Part shown: positions 24,290 through 31,660 of the stretch, in pieces
Numbering within the stretch: the stretch's first letter is position 1
How the letters are laid out: each line of letters opens with the position of its first letter
Origin: CALCKU01 sp964534845
GTDB lineage: Bacteria > Pseudomonadota > Alphaproteobacteria > Caulobacterales > Maricaulaceae
DNA length: 31,660 nt
Assembly: GCA_964534845.1 (NCBI GenBank)
Contig: CAZHPV010000027.1
Location: forward strand, 1-31,660
Direction of reading: 5' to 3'
Made by a program: the position numbers and the translations under genes
Notes under the pieces: model-generated
What the model saw: only the letters and a program-made list of their open reading frames with translations
Told to the model about the DNA's origin: nothing
The model's database searches: none

Positions 24290-25057
24290 TTATCTCTCGC
24301 GACGATTACGGCGTTGTTCGTCGCGCAATATAAAGAGACGCGGATTAATGCGCTCATTATATTTCAAATCGGATAAAATCACGCGCGTTTCTCCGCCAAA
24401 ACTATCTTCGATCACCCATTCTTTTAGGGCCAGAGTCCGGGCATCAAAAACCATCGTAATGGCGCCGTCTATCCCGCCGCTACCATCGCGAGCGGTGACG
24501 CGAGTTTCGTTAAAGGTTTTTATCAGGCTGATGACTTCTGTATCATTAGCCAGATTGACGTTCTCTTTAAGAAAGAAATTAAGCGGCGTTGAGGCCAGGG
24601 GTACTCTATCCGTGGTTTCAAGAACGCTGTCCTGCTGGGTCAGTGTGACCCCGTCAGAGACGATCAATAAAGGATGCGGCGCGTCATATTCAAAGCGTAA
24701 TTTACCCGGGCGGCGCAAATATATTGTACCCTGTGCAAAGCTGCCATCACTGGCATATTGGGCGAAACGGCCAGAAAAGCTCGCCGTATTATTTAGGGCG
24801 CTATCAATACGTGCAAGGTCTGCCGGAACATTGCGCGGGTCGGTAAAGGCCGCATTACTGGCGGGTCGTTGTTGGATTTGCGCGTTGGCATAAGGCTGTT
24901 GTATTTGGGATGGCTGGATCTGTGCGCTTACAAGCCCCGCAGAGCTGGTGATGAGTGCGCTAAATATCAGTCCAGATACCAGATTAGATTTCAGGCCGAG
25001 CTTTTGGCCCGTTTTTCGAGACGGGGCGCTTGATGATATTTTCATACCGTTACTCAT
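24290..25057 (-). CDS. lolA: Outer-membrane lipoprotein carrier LolA
   Basis: LolA ferries lipoproteins across the periplasm from LolCDE to the outer membrane. The core reads NVPADLARIDSALNNTASFSGRFAQ, then GTIYLRRPGKLRFEYDAPHPLLIVSDG, the family's most recognisable stretch, and a C-terminal DLKYNERINPRLFIL. A signal peptide (LVSGLIFSALITSSAGLVSA) precedes a glutamine-rich linker (QIQ repeated) of about 25 residues that most LolA proteins lack. I chose ATG 25057, with AAGGA about 8 bases upstream (255 residues); ATG 25045 and TTG 25084 are alternatives. In many relatives ftsK lies next to lolA; here an esterase gene does, divergently. Confidence 0.92.
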   Translation of the reverse strand: MSNGMKISSSAPSRKTGQKLGLKSNLVSGLIFSALITSSAGLVSAQIQPSQIQQPYANAQIQQRPASNAAFTDPRNVPADLARIDSALNNTASFSGRFAQYASDGSFAQGTIYLRRPGKLRFEYDAPHPLLIVSDGVTLTQQDSVLETTDRVPLASTPLNFFLKENVNLANDTEVISLIKTFNETRVTARDGSGGIDGAITMVFDARTLALKEWVIEDSFGGETRVILSDLKYNERINPRLFILRDEQRRNRRER

Positions 25058-25270
25058 CGTTTTAGTCCTTATTGCAGGCCTCAAACCGACCCGATATGTA
25101 AGCTTTATAGGCGAGGGGGCTTTAATCCCGCCTGAATATAAAGAGGTTTTTTCATTAAATTTTGGACAGGCCCCTTATGCATTTTGGTCATTCTTGGCAG
25201 AATTAAGACCCTGCGCTTTGTCATAATTTGTGCATCTCATTGTTCTGTGGGTGTGTAAAGGTTAAGATCA

Positions 25271-26227
25271 ATGGCCTATGCCTGTAACCTTTTGTGGAAA
25301 GACATCATGCCAAGCTTAAGACATCATATGATTTGGGCCCTTTTACGGCTATCGGGATTTCGGTTTAGAATGGAAAAAGACGTCCGCAATGGAACGGTTA
25401 TCCGTAACCGCCCGCCGGCCTCTTTGAAAAGCCGGATAAAAAAGGAGACGTTTGAGGGCCATAATATATGGCGTATTCAACCGGATAATTTCGTAAGCCC
25501 CCCGCCTGCTAAAACCCTTTATCACCTACACGGAGGTGGTCATGTTTACGGCGTTCTGTCGCTACATTTTAAGGTCTTGGCCCAATTAGCTGATTTAGCG
25601 CAAGCCGAAATCATTTTGCCGTGCTATCCTTTGCCGCCGGACTATGAGGCTGGCGGGGTGAACACCTTTTGTCGCAATCATTTCGCACATATTGCGGCGC
25701 AGAAAGGTCTGGAGAATATAACACTTTCGGGCGATTCTGCCGGGGCGGGACTGGCGCTCATTTTAAGCGCTTATCGGCGCGACGCAGGACTGGTCAATCC
25801 TGAAAGACTGATTTTATGGTCGCCTTGGGTCAATCTGGCCATGGATCACGCCGAAAGTGATGCCTATAATAAATGTGCCCTTTTGGACTTAGAGGGTTTG
25901 CGCGTTGCAGCTTTGAGATATGCTGGCGCGTTAGGTGTTGATCACCCCGAGGTCAGTGCGGCCTCTGGTGATATGACGAATTTGCCAAATATGACCATAT
26001 TTACGGGTGATAGAGATTTGCTTTTCCCCGACATTCGGGATTTTGCTGAAAATGTACGTCTGGCAAATCAGAAAGCCACGCAAAAGGCGGGTCCACAAGA
26101 CAGACTCTCAGGTCGGGGCGAGGTTGATTTGCGCATCGCAAAAGACATGGGGCATTATTGGATGTTTTTCCCGCAAAAGGAGGCCAAGCCGACTTTGTTA
26201 GAAAGCGCGGCCCTAATAAGCGGCTAA
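25271..26227 (+). CDS. Alpha/beta hydrolase, hormone-sensitive-lipase-type esterase
   Basis: This family hydrolyses short-chain carboxylic esters. The oxyanion-hole motif HGGG is at 87-90, the nucleophile elbow GDSAG at 154-158 (Ser156), the acid is probably Asp249 in GDRDLLFPD, and the catalytic His is 295 in MGHYW, all in family order. No signal peptide is clear, although the N-terminus (residues 19-32) is mildly hydrophobic. The start is uncertain: ATG 25271 has a poor ribosome site, while ATG 25307 has GGAAAG about 7 bases before it. The substrate cannot be inferred from the neighbours. Confidence 0.9.
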   Translation: MAYACNLLWKDIMPSLRHHMIWALLRLSGFRFRMEKDVRNGTVIRNRPPASLKSRIKKETFEGHNIWRIQPDNFVSPPPAKTLYHLHGGGHVYGVLSLHFKVLAQLADLAQAEIILPCYPLPPDYEAGGVNTFCRNHFAHIAAQKGLENITLSGDSAGAGLALILSAYRRDAGLVNPERLILWSPWVNLAMDHAESDAYNKCALLDLEGLRVAALRYAGALGVDHPEVSAASGDMTNLPNMTIFTGDRDLLFPDIRDFAENVRLANQKATQKAGPQDRLSGRGEVDLRIAKDMGHYWMFFPQKEAKPTLLESAALISG

Positions 26228-26299
26228 TAACAATATAATTTATTTTAATGCAGCATGTTTGTCGAAAGACAGCTCCGTAAGACTTGGTTATGAGACTGC

Positions 26300-27676
26300 A
26301 TGTTATCCATATTAGACATTTTCCGCGTTGGGATCGGGCCGTCAAGCTCGCATACAGTCGGGCCCATGCGTATCGCTAAGCGTTTTGCCGTGAGCTTACA
26401 CCGCAAGGACCGGTTTCGACGGGTTGAGACCATCATGGTTTCATTGCAAGGCTCTCTGGCTTTAACGGGGACGGGGCACGGCACGCCTAAGGCCGTTATA
26501 TTGGGACTTATGGGTCTGGACCCAGAAACCGTTGATACGACACATGTCAAAACGCAAATCAATATGGTGGAGCAGAGCGGGACCCTCAGTCTTTTAGGAG
26601 CCCGTGATATAAAATTTGATCTCCAGCACCATATTCAGTTCGACTTTGAAACCAAACCCACACTGCATCCCAATGGGATGACATTGACGGCTTATGATAA
26701 AAACGGGGATTTATTGCGCCGCCAGACCTATTTTTCAACCGGCGGCGGGTTTATCGCCTCGAAACGGCAAATGGAAAACCCGGTTGAAAACGACCTTATG
26801 ACGGGCCCTATTAATGTGCCTTATCCCTTTGGCTCGGCAGCAGAACTGTTGGCAATATGTGAGATCCAGAAAACATCCATAGCCGATATCATTTACGCCA
26901 ATGAAGATGCGATGCGCCCTCGGGCCAAAACAGAAGCCGCGCTGGATCATATTAAAGACATTATGATGGCCTGTATTGACAGAGGATTGAACACGGAAGG
27001 TATTTTACCCGGTGGTTTAAATGTTAAACGCCGTGCCCCGGAAATCTGGCAAAAATTACACGGTGCGCCGCCTTCAAATGAGCGGGAACAATTATTTGAC
27101 TGGCTAAATGTCTACGCCATGGCGGTGAATGAAGAAAATGCCGATGGCGGCCAGCTTGTCACTGCTCCGACAAATGGTGCTGCCGGTATTATTCCGGCGG
27201 TTATTCGTCATTATTGTCAGGGTGAAAATGCCCTGCCGCAAAATGTCAGGAAATTTTTGTTAACGGCGGGCGGGATAGGACTTTTATATAAGCAGCGGGC
27301 TTCGATTTCGGGCGCCGAAATGGGGTGTCAGGGCGAGGTGGGCGTTGCGTGTTCTATGGCTGCGGGCGGTTTGGCCGCCGTATGGGGGGGAACGCCGCCA
27401 CAAGTGGCAAGCGCCGCTGAAATCGGTATGGAGCATAATCTGGGCTTAACCTGTGACCCCGTGGGCGGTCTTGTGCAAATTCCTTGTATAGAGCGCAATG
27501 CGATCGGTGCCGTTAAAGCGGTAAATGCTGCAAGACTGGCCCTGCATGCCAGCGATCAGATGAAAGTCAGTTTGGATCAGGTCATTGAAACCATGCGTCA
27601 GACGGGTTTGGATATGTCTTCGAAATATAAAGAGACAAGTCAGGGCGGCCTCGCTGTAAATGTCATTGAGTGTTAA
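26300..27676 (+). CDS. sdaA: L-serine ammonia-lyase (iron-sulphur type)
   Basis: The enzyme converts L-serine to pyruvate and ammonia using an oxygen-sensitive 4Fe-4S cluster. The N-terminal (beta) domain has GIGPSSSHTVGPMRIA (11-26). The alpha domain has EGILPGGLNVKRR (233-245), TAPTNGAAGIIPAV (288-301), EMGCQGEVGVAC (340-351), TCDPVGGLVQIPCIERN (384-400). Cys343, Cys385 and Cys396 are the expected cluster ligands. It is the fused single-chain form, 458 residues, as in E. coli SdaA/SdaB. It starts at ATG 26300, 72 bases after the esterase stop. An inverted repeat GCACGC/GCGTGC at 27679-27704 lies just after the stop, without a T-run. Confidence 0.96.
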   Translation: MLSILDIFRVGIGPSSSHTVGPMRIAKRFAVSLHRKDRFRRVETIMVSLQGSLALTGTGHGTPKAVILGLMGLDPETVDTTHVKTQINMVEQSGTLSLLGARDIKFDLQHHIQFDFETKPTLHPNGMTLTAYDKNGDLLRRQTYFSTGGGFIASKRQMENPVENDLMTGPINVPYPFGSAAELLAICEIQKTSIADIIYANEDAMRPRAKTEAALDHIKDIMMACIDRGLNTEGILPGGLNVKRRAPEIWQKLHGAPPSNEREQLFDWLNVYAMAVNEENADGGQLVTAPTNGAAGIIPAVIRHYCQGENALPQNVRKFLLTAGGIGLLYKQRASISGAEMGCQGEVGVACSMAAGGLAAVWGGTPPQVASAAEIGMEHNLGLTCDPVGGLVQIPCIERNAIGAVKAVNAARLALHASDQMKVSLDQVIETMRQTGLDMSSKYKETSQGGLAVNVIEC

Positions 27677-27857
27677 AGGCACGCATATTGGTTTCGTAGC
27701 GTGCTGGGTTTACGGGTCCGTAACGTTTATGGGATAAATAAGCGCGTGGCGATAGAGGCGCATTATACTCCATATATTATTAACTATAAAAGCTAACTCA
27801 TAATTTAAATGTTTTTGCTACTTATCCTAGAAGAATTTACGAAAGTGGGATGGGACT

Positions 27858-29087
27858 ATGGGAAAGTTGAAATCATTTTTAAGAAATACTGCGGGTAATT
27901 TTGCGGTTATAACAGCACTTGGATTAAGCTTTGTTATGGCGGCGGCGGGCGTGGCTGTTGATGCCAGCAGTCTTATGCAATTGCGTGCCGAGTTACGCGA
28001 TGTTTCAGATGCAGCGGCATTAGCCGCGGCGATTTCTGCAAATAAAAAGGATCAATACGGAAATGCGGTTGATCGTGAAGCGGCGGCAAGAGCGGCAATA
28101 AAGGCCAATTCCTTTAACCTTGGCCCGTCTGTCACACTTGGAGAACCGATTATTAAATTTGATGACGAAAAACAGGAAGTCAATGTTTTTGTATCAGCGA
28201 AAAAAAGTCTATTCTTCGCAACTATCCTGAATCTCGACACGCGACCTGTAGAAGCTGTAAGTGCTGCATCGTACCGCATTTCGGAGGTTAATCCGGTTTC
28301 ATTTGCTTTTGTGGTGGATGTTTCTGGCTCTATGGGGTGGTGTCCGGGTCAGCCCAATGGGTCATCACCATGTCCGGTGGGAGAGCAGCCCCGTATTGAA
28401 ACTTTAAGACAGGCTACAGGGATTTTATTTGGTCAAATAGAAGGCAATAATGTCCATATTGATATTTTGAAAGATAAAGTGCGCACCGGTGCTTGGACAT
28501 ATCGGGCGACAGCCGCCGCATCTATAGATATAAACGATGGTTGGAATCATGTGCAAAACTTCATAGATAGCAATAAAACCAACCCAAGCGGGGGTACCCA
28601 CTCAACAGATGCTTTTGAGGCTGCGTTATTGGCTCTTAATGAAGAAGTTAATATTGTAAATGACCCTAACCTGAAACGGTTTATAATTTTCATGACGGAC
28701 GGCGCGAATAATGATGTCGCCTCTACATTAGAGACCCAGCAATTTTGTCAAAAAGCGAAAGAGGATGGTGTCAGCATTTTTGCCGTAGCTTTTGCAGCAC
28801 CTATTGAAGGTGAAAACCTGCTTTTGCAATGTGCTTCGCCTAATGATAGTGAGCAAGTGTCTGATCCGGGGGCGTTTGAGTATAATAATCAAGAAGCTCA
28901 AATTGATAATGATTGTAAAGATTTTACAACACCTGGTGCTGGCAACGGGAATGCCCTTGGCCTTCAGACGTGCAAAGACGCAAAATCACAAAATTATTAT
29001 GATGCTGATAATGAAGAGGAGTTTAAGAGCGCCTTTGCGAAAATCGGCGAAGAGCTTGGTAAAGTCGACACGCGCTTAACACGCTAG
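27858..29087 (+). CDS. TadG-like pilus-assembly protein with a von Willebrand factor A domain
   Basis: Residues 10-60 are the N-terminal TadE/TadG-type segment: a short cytoplasmic part (RNTAGNFAV), a membrane helix (about 16-34), and LRAELRDVSDAAALAAA. From about 147 to 315 there is a VWA domain with the metal-site motif DVSGS (154-158), a GGTHSTDAF threonine loop (246-254), and FMTDGAN (278-284). Six or more cysteines (for example in WCPGQPNGSSPCP) suggest disulphides. TadG proteins belong to Flp/Tad pilus systems and sit in the envelope. No other tad gene is in the window, so this is an isolated member that may act outside a pilus. It ends at a strong terminator. Confidence 0.85.
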   Translation: MGKLKSFLRNTAGNFAVITALGLSFVMAAAGVAVDASSLMQLRAELRDVSDAAALAAAISANKKDQYGNAVDREAAARAAIKANSFNLGPSVTLGEPIIKFDDEKQEVNVFVSAKKSLFFATILNLDTRPVEAVSAASYRISEVNPVSFAFVVDVSGSMGWCPGQPNGSSPCPVGEQPRIETLRQATGILFGQIEGNNVHIDILKDKVRTGAWTYRATAAASIDINDGWNHVQNFIDSNKTNPSGGTHSTDAFEAALLALNEEVNIVNDPNLKRFIIFMTDGANNDVASTLETQQFCQKAKEDGVSIFAVAFAAPIEGENLLLQCASPNDSEQVSDPGAFEYNNQEAQIDNDCKDFTTPGAGNGNALGLQTCKDAKSQNYYDADNEEEFKSAFAKIGEELGKVDTRLTR

Positions 29088-29108
29088 ATCAAACACCTCT
29101 TTAAATAA

Positions 29109-29138
29109 AAAAGGCCGCTCCAATGTGAGCGGCCTTTT
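29109..29138. terminator. Bidirectional intrinsic terminator
   Basis: A 12-base perfect stem (29109-29120 with 29127-29138; core GGCCGCTC/GAGCGGCC) closes a 6-base loop, with A-run before and T-run after. It serves both the TadG-like gene (+) and glnA (-), which converge here. It is the clearest intrinsic terminator in the window. Confidence 0.93.
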
Positions 29139-29165
29139 GGTTTTTAATTCGCTTTTAGAGCCTTA

Positions 29166-30572
29166 TTAGCACTTATAATAGAGGTCAAATTCGACAGGAT
29201 GAGGGTGCATATTGACCCGGTGGACTTCTTCCATCTTCAGATCAATATAGGCGTCGATTTGATCATCATCAAACACACCGCCCGCTTTGAGGAAGTCTCT
29301 ATCGCTGTCAAGGTTTTCCAGCGCTTCTCTTAAGCTACCGCAAACCTGTGGAATTTTAGCCGCTTCAGCAGGCTCCAAGTCATAAAGATCGATATCCATT
29401 GGATCGCCCGGATCGATTTTATTCTTGATTCCATCGAGACCGGCCATAAGCAGGGCTGTATAGGTCAGGTATGGATTACCGGCTGGATCAGGGAAGCGTG
29501 CTTCAAGACGCTTACCATTTTTAGACGCGGTCCAGGGAATACGAATAGAGGCTGAGCGGTTACGCGCTGAATAAGCCAGCATAACCGGCGCTTCAAAGCC
29601 CGGCACCAAACGCTTATAGGAATTGGTTGAGGCGTTTGCGAAGGCGTTGATTGCCTTAGCATGTTTAATAATACCACCAATATAATAGAGGCATTGTTTG
29701 GATAGGCCAGCATATTGATTTCCGGCAAATAAAGGCTTGCCGTCTTTCCAGATGGATTGGTGAACATGCATTCCAGTACCGTTATCATTCCAGACGGGCT
29801 TAGGCATAAAAGTGGCCGTTTTGCCATAGGCGTGCGCCACATTCTGCACGATATATTTATAAAGCTGCATATTATCAGCCATATCGACCAATGTGCTGAA
29901 CTTCATTCCCAATTCGTGCTGGCTGGGGGCCACTTCATGGTGATGCTTTTCTGGCTTTAGGCCTTGCTCATCCATAATTGCGAGCATTTCTGTCCGCATA
30001 TCCTGCAAAGAATCTACAGGTGGAACCGGGAAATATCCCCCTTTTGGCCCGGGTCTGTGTCCCATATTGCCTGTCGTATATTGTGTGCCGGTATTATAGG
30101 GGCCTTCCGTGCTGTCAAAGCTATAGCCCGTATTTTGCTGGTCAGTACTCCAGCGTACATCGTCAAATACAAAGAACTCGGCTTCAGGTCCGAAATAAAC
30201 CTGATCCCCGACTTTTGCAGATTGCATGTATTTTTCGGCCGCCTTAGCGGTTGTCCGTGGGTCACGATTATAGGCTTCACCTGTATCAGGTTCTAATACA
30301 TCGCAAAATAATGTGAGGGTTTCGACCTGATAAAAAGGATCAACCTTGGCCGTGTCAGGGTCTGGCAAGAGTACCATGTCTGACTCGTTAATATCTTTCC
30401 ACCCACTGATTGAAGAGCCGTCAAACATGGTGCCATCTCTAAACAGGTCCTCGTCAACCATACTGGCATCAAATGTGACGTGCTGCATCTTTCCTTTTGG
30501 ATCTGTGAACCGAAGATCGACATAGCCGATCTTTTCATCTTTCATTCTTTTTAGAACTTTATCTGCGGACAT
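29166..30572 (-). CDS. glnA: Glutamine synthetase type I
   Basis: GlnA makes glutamine from glutamate, ammonia and ATP as a dodecamer. The N-terminal DGSSISGWK (51-59), metal-site GPEAEFFVFD (128-137), HHHEVAPSQHELG (210-222), ATP-site KPVWNDNGTGMHVHQS (258-273), and NRSASIRIP (338-346) are all canonical. Tyr397 in DLYDLE occupies the adenylylation site of GSI-beta, so control by GlnE is expected. Length is 468. It follows glnB by 52 bases, with GGAAAGG before its ATG. This is the usual nitrogen-control operon, with GlnB sensing 2-oxoglutarate and glutamine. Confidence 0.98.
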   Translation of the reverse strand: MSADKVLKRMKDEKIGYVDLRFTDPKGKMQHVTFDASMVDEDLFRDGTMFDGSSISGWKDINESDMVLLPDPDTAKVDPFYQVETLTLFCDVLEPDTGEAYNRDPRTTAKAAEKYMQSAKVGDQVYFGPEAEFFVFDDVRWSTDQQNTGYSFDSTEGPYNTGTQYTTGNMGHRPGPKGGYFPVPPVDSLQDMRTEMLAIMDEQGLKPEKHHHEVAPSQHELGMKFSTLVDMADNMQLYKYIVQNVAHAYGKTATFMPKPVWNDNGTGMHVHQSIWKDGKPLFAGNQYAGLSKQCLYYIGGIIKHAKAINAFANASTNSYKRLVPGFEAPVMLAYSARNRSASIRIPWTASKNGKRLEARFPDPAGNPYLTYTALLMAGLDGIKNKIDPGDPMDIDLYDLEPAEAAKIPQVCGSLREALENLDSDRDFLKAGGVFDDDQIDAYIDLKMEEVHRVNMHPHPVEFDLYYKC

Positions 30573-30624
30573 TATTAAACCTTTCCCTAATTATAAAAGT
30601 CTTGTGTGTGTTGAAAATGCAGAC

Positions 30625-30963
30625 CTAGAGTGCTGCATCACCTGTTTCGCCGGTACGGATACGTATAGCCTGCGATATATCAGAAATGAAGATTTTACCA
30701 TCCCCAATTTTACCGGTTTTAGCGGCTGTCTGGATGGCTTCTACCGCGCCTTCAACTTGATCATCGGCAATGACGAGTTCCAGTTTTAATTTTGGTAAAA
30801 AGTCGACAACATATTCAGCGCCGCGGTAAAGCTCGGTATGCCCTTTTTGACGTCCGAAACCTTTGGCCTCGACAACTGTCATGCCTTGTAGACCGACGGC
30901 TTGTAGGGCTTCCTTTACTTCGTCAAGTTTAAACGGCTTTATGATAGCCTCTATTTTTTTCAT
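30625..30963 (-). CDS. glnB: Nitrogen regulatory protein P-II
   Basis: The trimeric PII signalling protein binds ATP/ADP and 2-oxoglutarate and controls GlnA adenylylation and NtrB. The sequence begins MKKIEAIIKPFKLDEVKEAL, carries the T-loop GRQKGHTELYRGAEY with the uridylylation residue Tyr51, and has the B-loop KTGKIGDGKIF. The length of 112 is standard. Its pairing with glnA points to GlnB rather than the amtB-linked GlnK. A GGAG ribosome site precedes ATG 30963. The upstream 293-base gap holds a 22-bp dyad; I see no convincing sigma-54 promoter. Confidence 0.96.
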   Translation of the reverse strand: MKKIEAIIKPFKLDEVKEALQAVGLQGMTVVEAKGFGRQKGHTELYRGAEYVVDFLPKLKLELVIADDQVEGAVEAIQTAAKTGKIGDGKIFISDISQAIRIRTGETGDAAL

Positions 30964-31014
30964 GTTGCTCTCCGGTTTAAGAATTATGGATGATGCGTAT
31001 CAGGCGAGCGCACC

Positions 31015-31036
31015 GTTGATTTTAGTTTTAATCAAC
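31015..31036. repeat. 22-bp dyad GTTGATT-N8-AATCAAC upstream of glnB
   Basis: Perfect 7-base inverted arms (31015-31021 and 31030-31036) with an 8-base AT-rich spacer lie 52-73 bases before the glnB start. They fit a dimeric regulator operator. The sequence does not match the NtrC site I know (TGCACC-N5-GGTGCA). Confidence 0.35.
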
Positions 31037-31204
31037 TCGAAAGCGGAGTCGATATAATGCGGGCGTGTCAGACGGTCTCTCACGTTATTTGCCTTATTTT
31101 GCAGCATATCGTTCTGTTAAGTGCGCCCAACGCATAAAAAATGGGCGTTTCTTGCCCCGTTTTAACGTGTCAGGTGCCATGTTTTTACTATCTAGTTCAG
31201 TCAT

Positions 31205-31224
31205 AAAGGGCTAAAGAGCCTTTT
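31205..31224 (+). terminator. Small hairpin with T-run in the maeB leader
   Basis: AAAGGGCT (31205-31212) pairs with AGCCTTTT (31217-31224), with one G-U pair and a 4-base loop, ending in TTTT. It lies 33 bases before the maeB GTG. It could be a weak terminator, an attenuator, or chance. A larger stem CGCCCA/TGGGCG is further upstream (31124-31147). Confidence 0.3.
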
Positions 31225-31256
31225 ACTGCTGTGGGATCGAGAAAAGGAGAGAGTTC

Positions 31257-31660
31257 GTGCCAAAGTCAGAGGGACGCAACCCCAAAAAAACAAATATTAC
31301 CGACCAACAGGCTCTGGATTTTCATTCCCATCCTACGCCTGGAAAGTTGGCGCTCTTACCCACTAAGCCGATGGCGACACAGCGTGACCTGTCGCTGGCC
31401 TATTCGCCGGGCGTGGCCGTTCCTGTCGAAGAAATCGCAAAAAACCCCGATCTGGCTTATGATTATACGTCGAAGGGAAATATGGTGGCTGTTATTTCGA
31501 ACGGCACCGCAATTCTGGGCCTTGGTAACCTAGGGGCTATGGCATCAAAGCCGGTTATGGAAGGTAAGTCCGTTCTGTTTAAAAGATTTGCCGATATTGA
31601 TAGCTTTGACATTGAGGTCGAGGAAGAAGATGCCCAAGCCTTTATCGAATGTGTAAAGCG
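31257..31660 (+). CDS. maeB: NADP-dependent malic enzyme, N-terminal part (runs off the window)
   Basis: Malic enzyme decarboxylates malate to pyruvate, giving NADPH. The frame from GTG 31257 is open to the window edge (134 codons). It reads through LSLAYSPGVAVPVEEI, DYTSKGNMVAVISNGTAILG, NLGAMASKPVMEGKSVLFKR and FADIDSFDIEV, which are characteristic of MaeB-type enzymes. AGGAGA at 31245-31250 is well placed for the GTG start. MaeB proteins are usually about 750 residues with a C-terminal phosphotransacetylase-like domain, which would be outside the window. An out-of-frame reading at 31231-31533 is not a gene. Confidence 0.95.
   Translation, partial: MPKSEGRNPKKTNITDQQALDFHSHPTPGKLALLPTKPMATQRDLSLAYSPGVAVPVEEIAKNPDLAYDYTSKGNMVAVISNGTAILGLGNLGAMASKPVMEGKSVLFKRFADIDSFDIEVEEEDAQAFIECVK

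Noticed and set aside
27679..27704. Inverted repeat GCACGC/GCGTGC after sdaA as a terminator
   Set aside because: The stem is 6 bases with a 14-base loop and no T-run follows; kept only as a note with sdaA.
31231..31533. A 100-codon open frame near the right edge
   Set aside because: It is out of frame with the clear malic enzyme reading that starts at 31257 and has the family motifs.
1..31660. Search for tRNA genes, CRISPR arrays, insertion sequences, integrases, toxin-antitoxin pairs or defence genes
   Set aside because: None was seen. Genes fill nearly the whole window and match core or ordinary metabolic families.

Overview
The window looks like a chromosomal, origin-proximal segment of an alphaproteobacterium, most likely from the Caulobacterales / Maricaulales / Hyphomonadales side. 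The reasons are the gene order hemE-hemJ-rho ... mnmE-mnmG-rsmG-parA-parB ... holA-lptE-leuS, a DUF3576 lipoprotein, a CenR-type response regulator next to xthA and lolA, two perfect parS sites, and an extremely AT-rich left edge with a DnaA-box match. From memory, Caulobacter places hemE beside Cori, parS/parAB a few kb away and cenR a few genes past leuS; this layout agrees, but I could not align it. Base composition is uneven. By my counts G+C is about 23% in bases 1-209, about 35% inside hemJ and about 57% inside mnmE.

Layout. 1-209: AT-rich origin flank. 210-3084 (+): haem genes hemE (broken by an apparent one-base frameshift) and hemJ, then rho. 3081-5799: accessory envelope genes, namely a small membrane protein, a PQQ-type sugar dehydrogenase and a glycerophosphodiesterase-like lipoprotein. 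5895-11792 (+): tRNA/rRNA modification and chromosome segregation (mnmE, parS, mnmG, rsmG with an internal parS, parA, parB). 11842-18542 (-): holA, lptE, leuS, a Baeyer-Villiger type flavin monooxygenase lying between leuS and the DUF3576 gene, then DUF3576. 18757-20610 (+): a porin with a long repeat-rich N-terminal segment. 20600-25057: thiE-like, yggS, L,D-transpeptidase, cenR-like, xthA, lolA. 25271-29087 (+): esterase, L-serine dehydratase, and a lone TadG-like VWA protein ended by a bidirectional terminator. 29166-30963 (-): glnB-glnA. 31257 to the edge (+): start of maeB.

How the genes fit together. ParA, ParB and the two parS sites form one origin-segregation module. MnmE and MnmG form one tRNA wobble-uridine modification enzyme, and RsmG modifies 16S rRNA. 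LptE, LolA, the porin, CenR and the L,D-transpeptidase all concern the cell envelope. GlnB and GlnA form the nitrogen-control pair.

No stretch of more than 300 bases lacks a gene. The longest gaps are 30964-31256 (dyads and a small hairpin), 7284-7504 (hairpin and parS), 18543-18756 (CtrA-like half-sites), 25058-25270 (nothing convincing) and 27677-27857 (one weak inverted repeat). I saw no tRNA, rRNA, CRISPR, insertion sequence or prophage. I did not find a convincing new multi-gene system. The most unusual items are the repeat-stalk porin, the low-GC patch in the leuS editing domain, the hemE frameshift and the parS embedded in rsmG.
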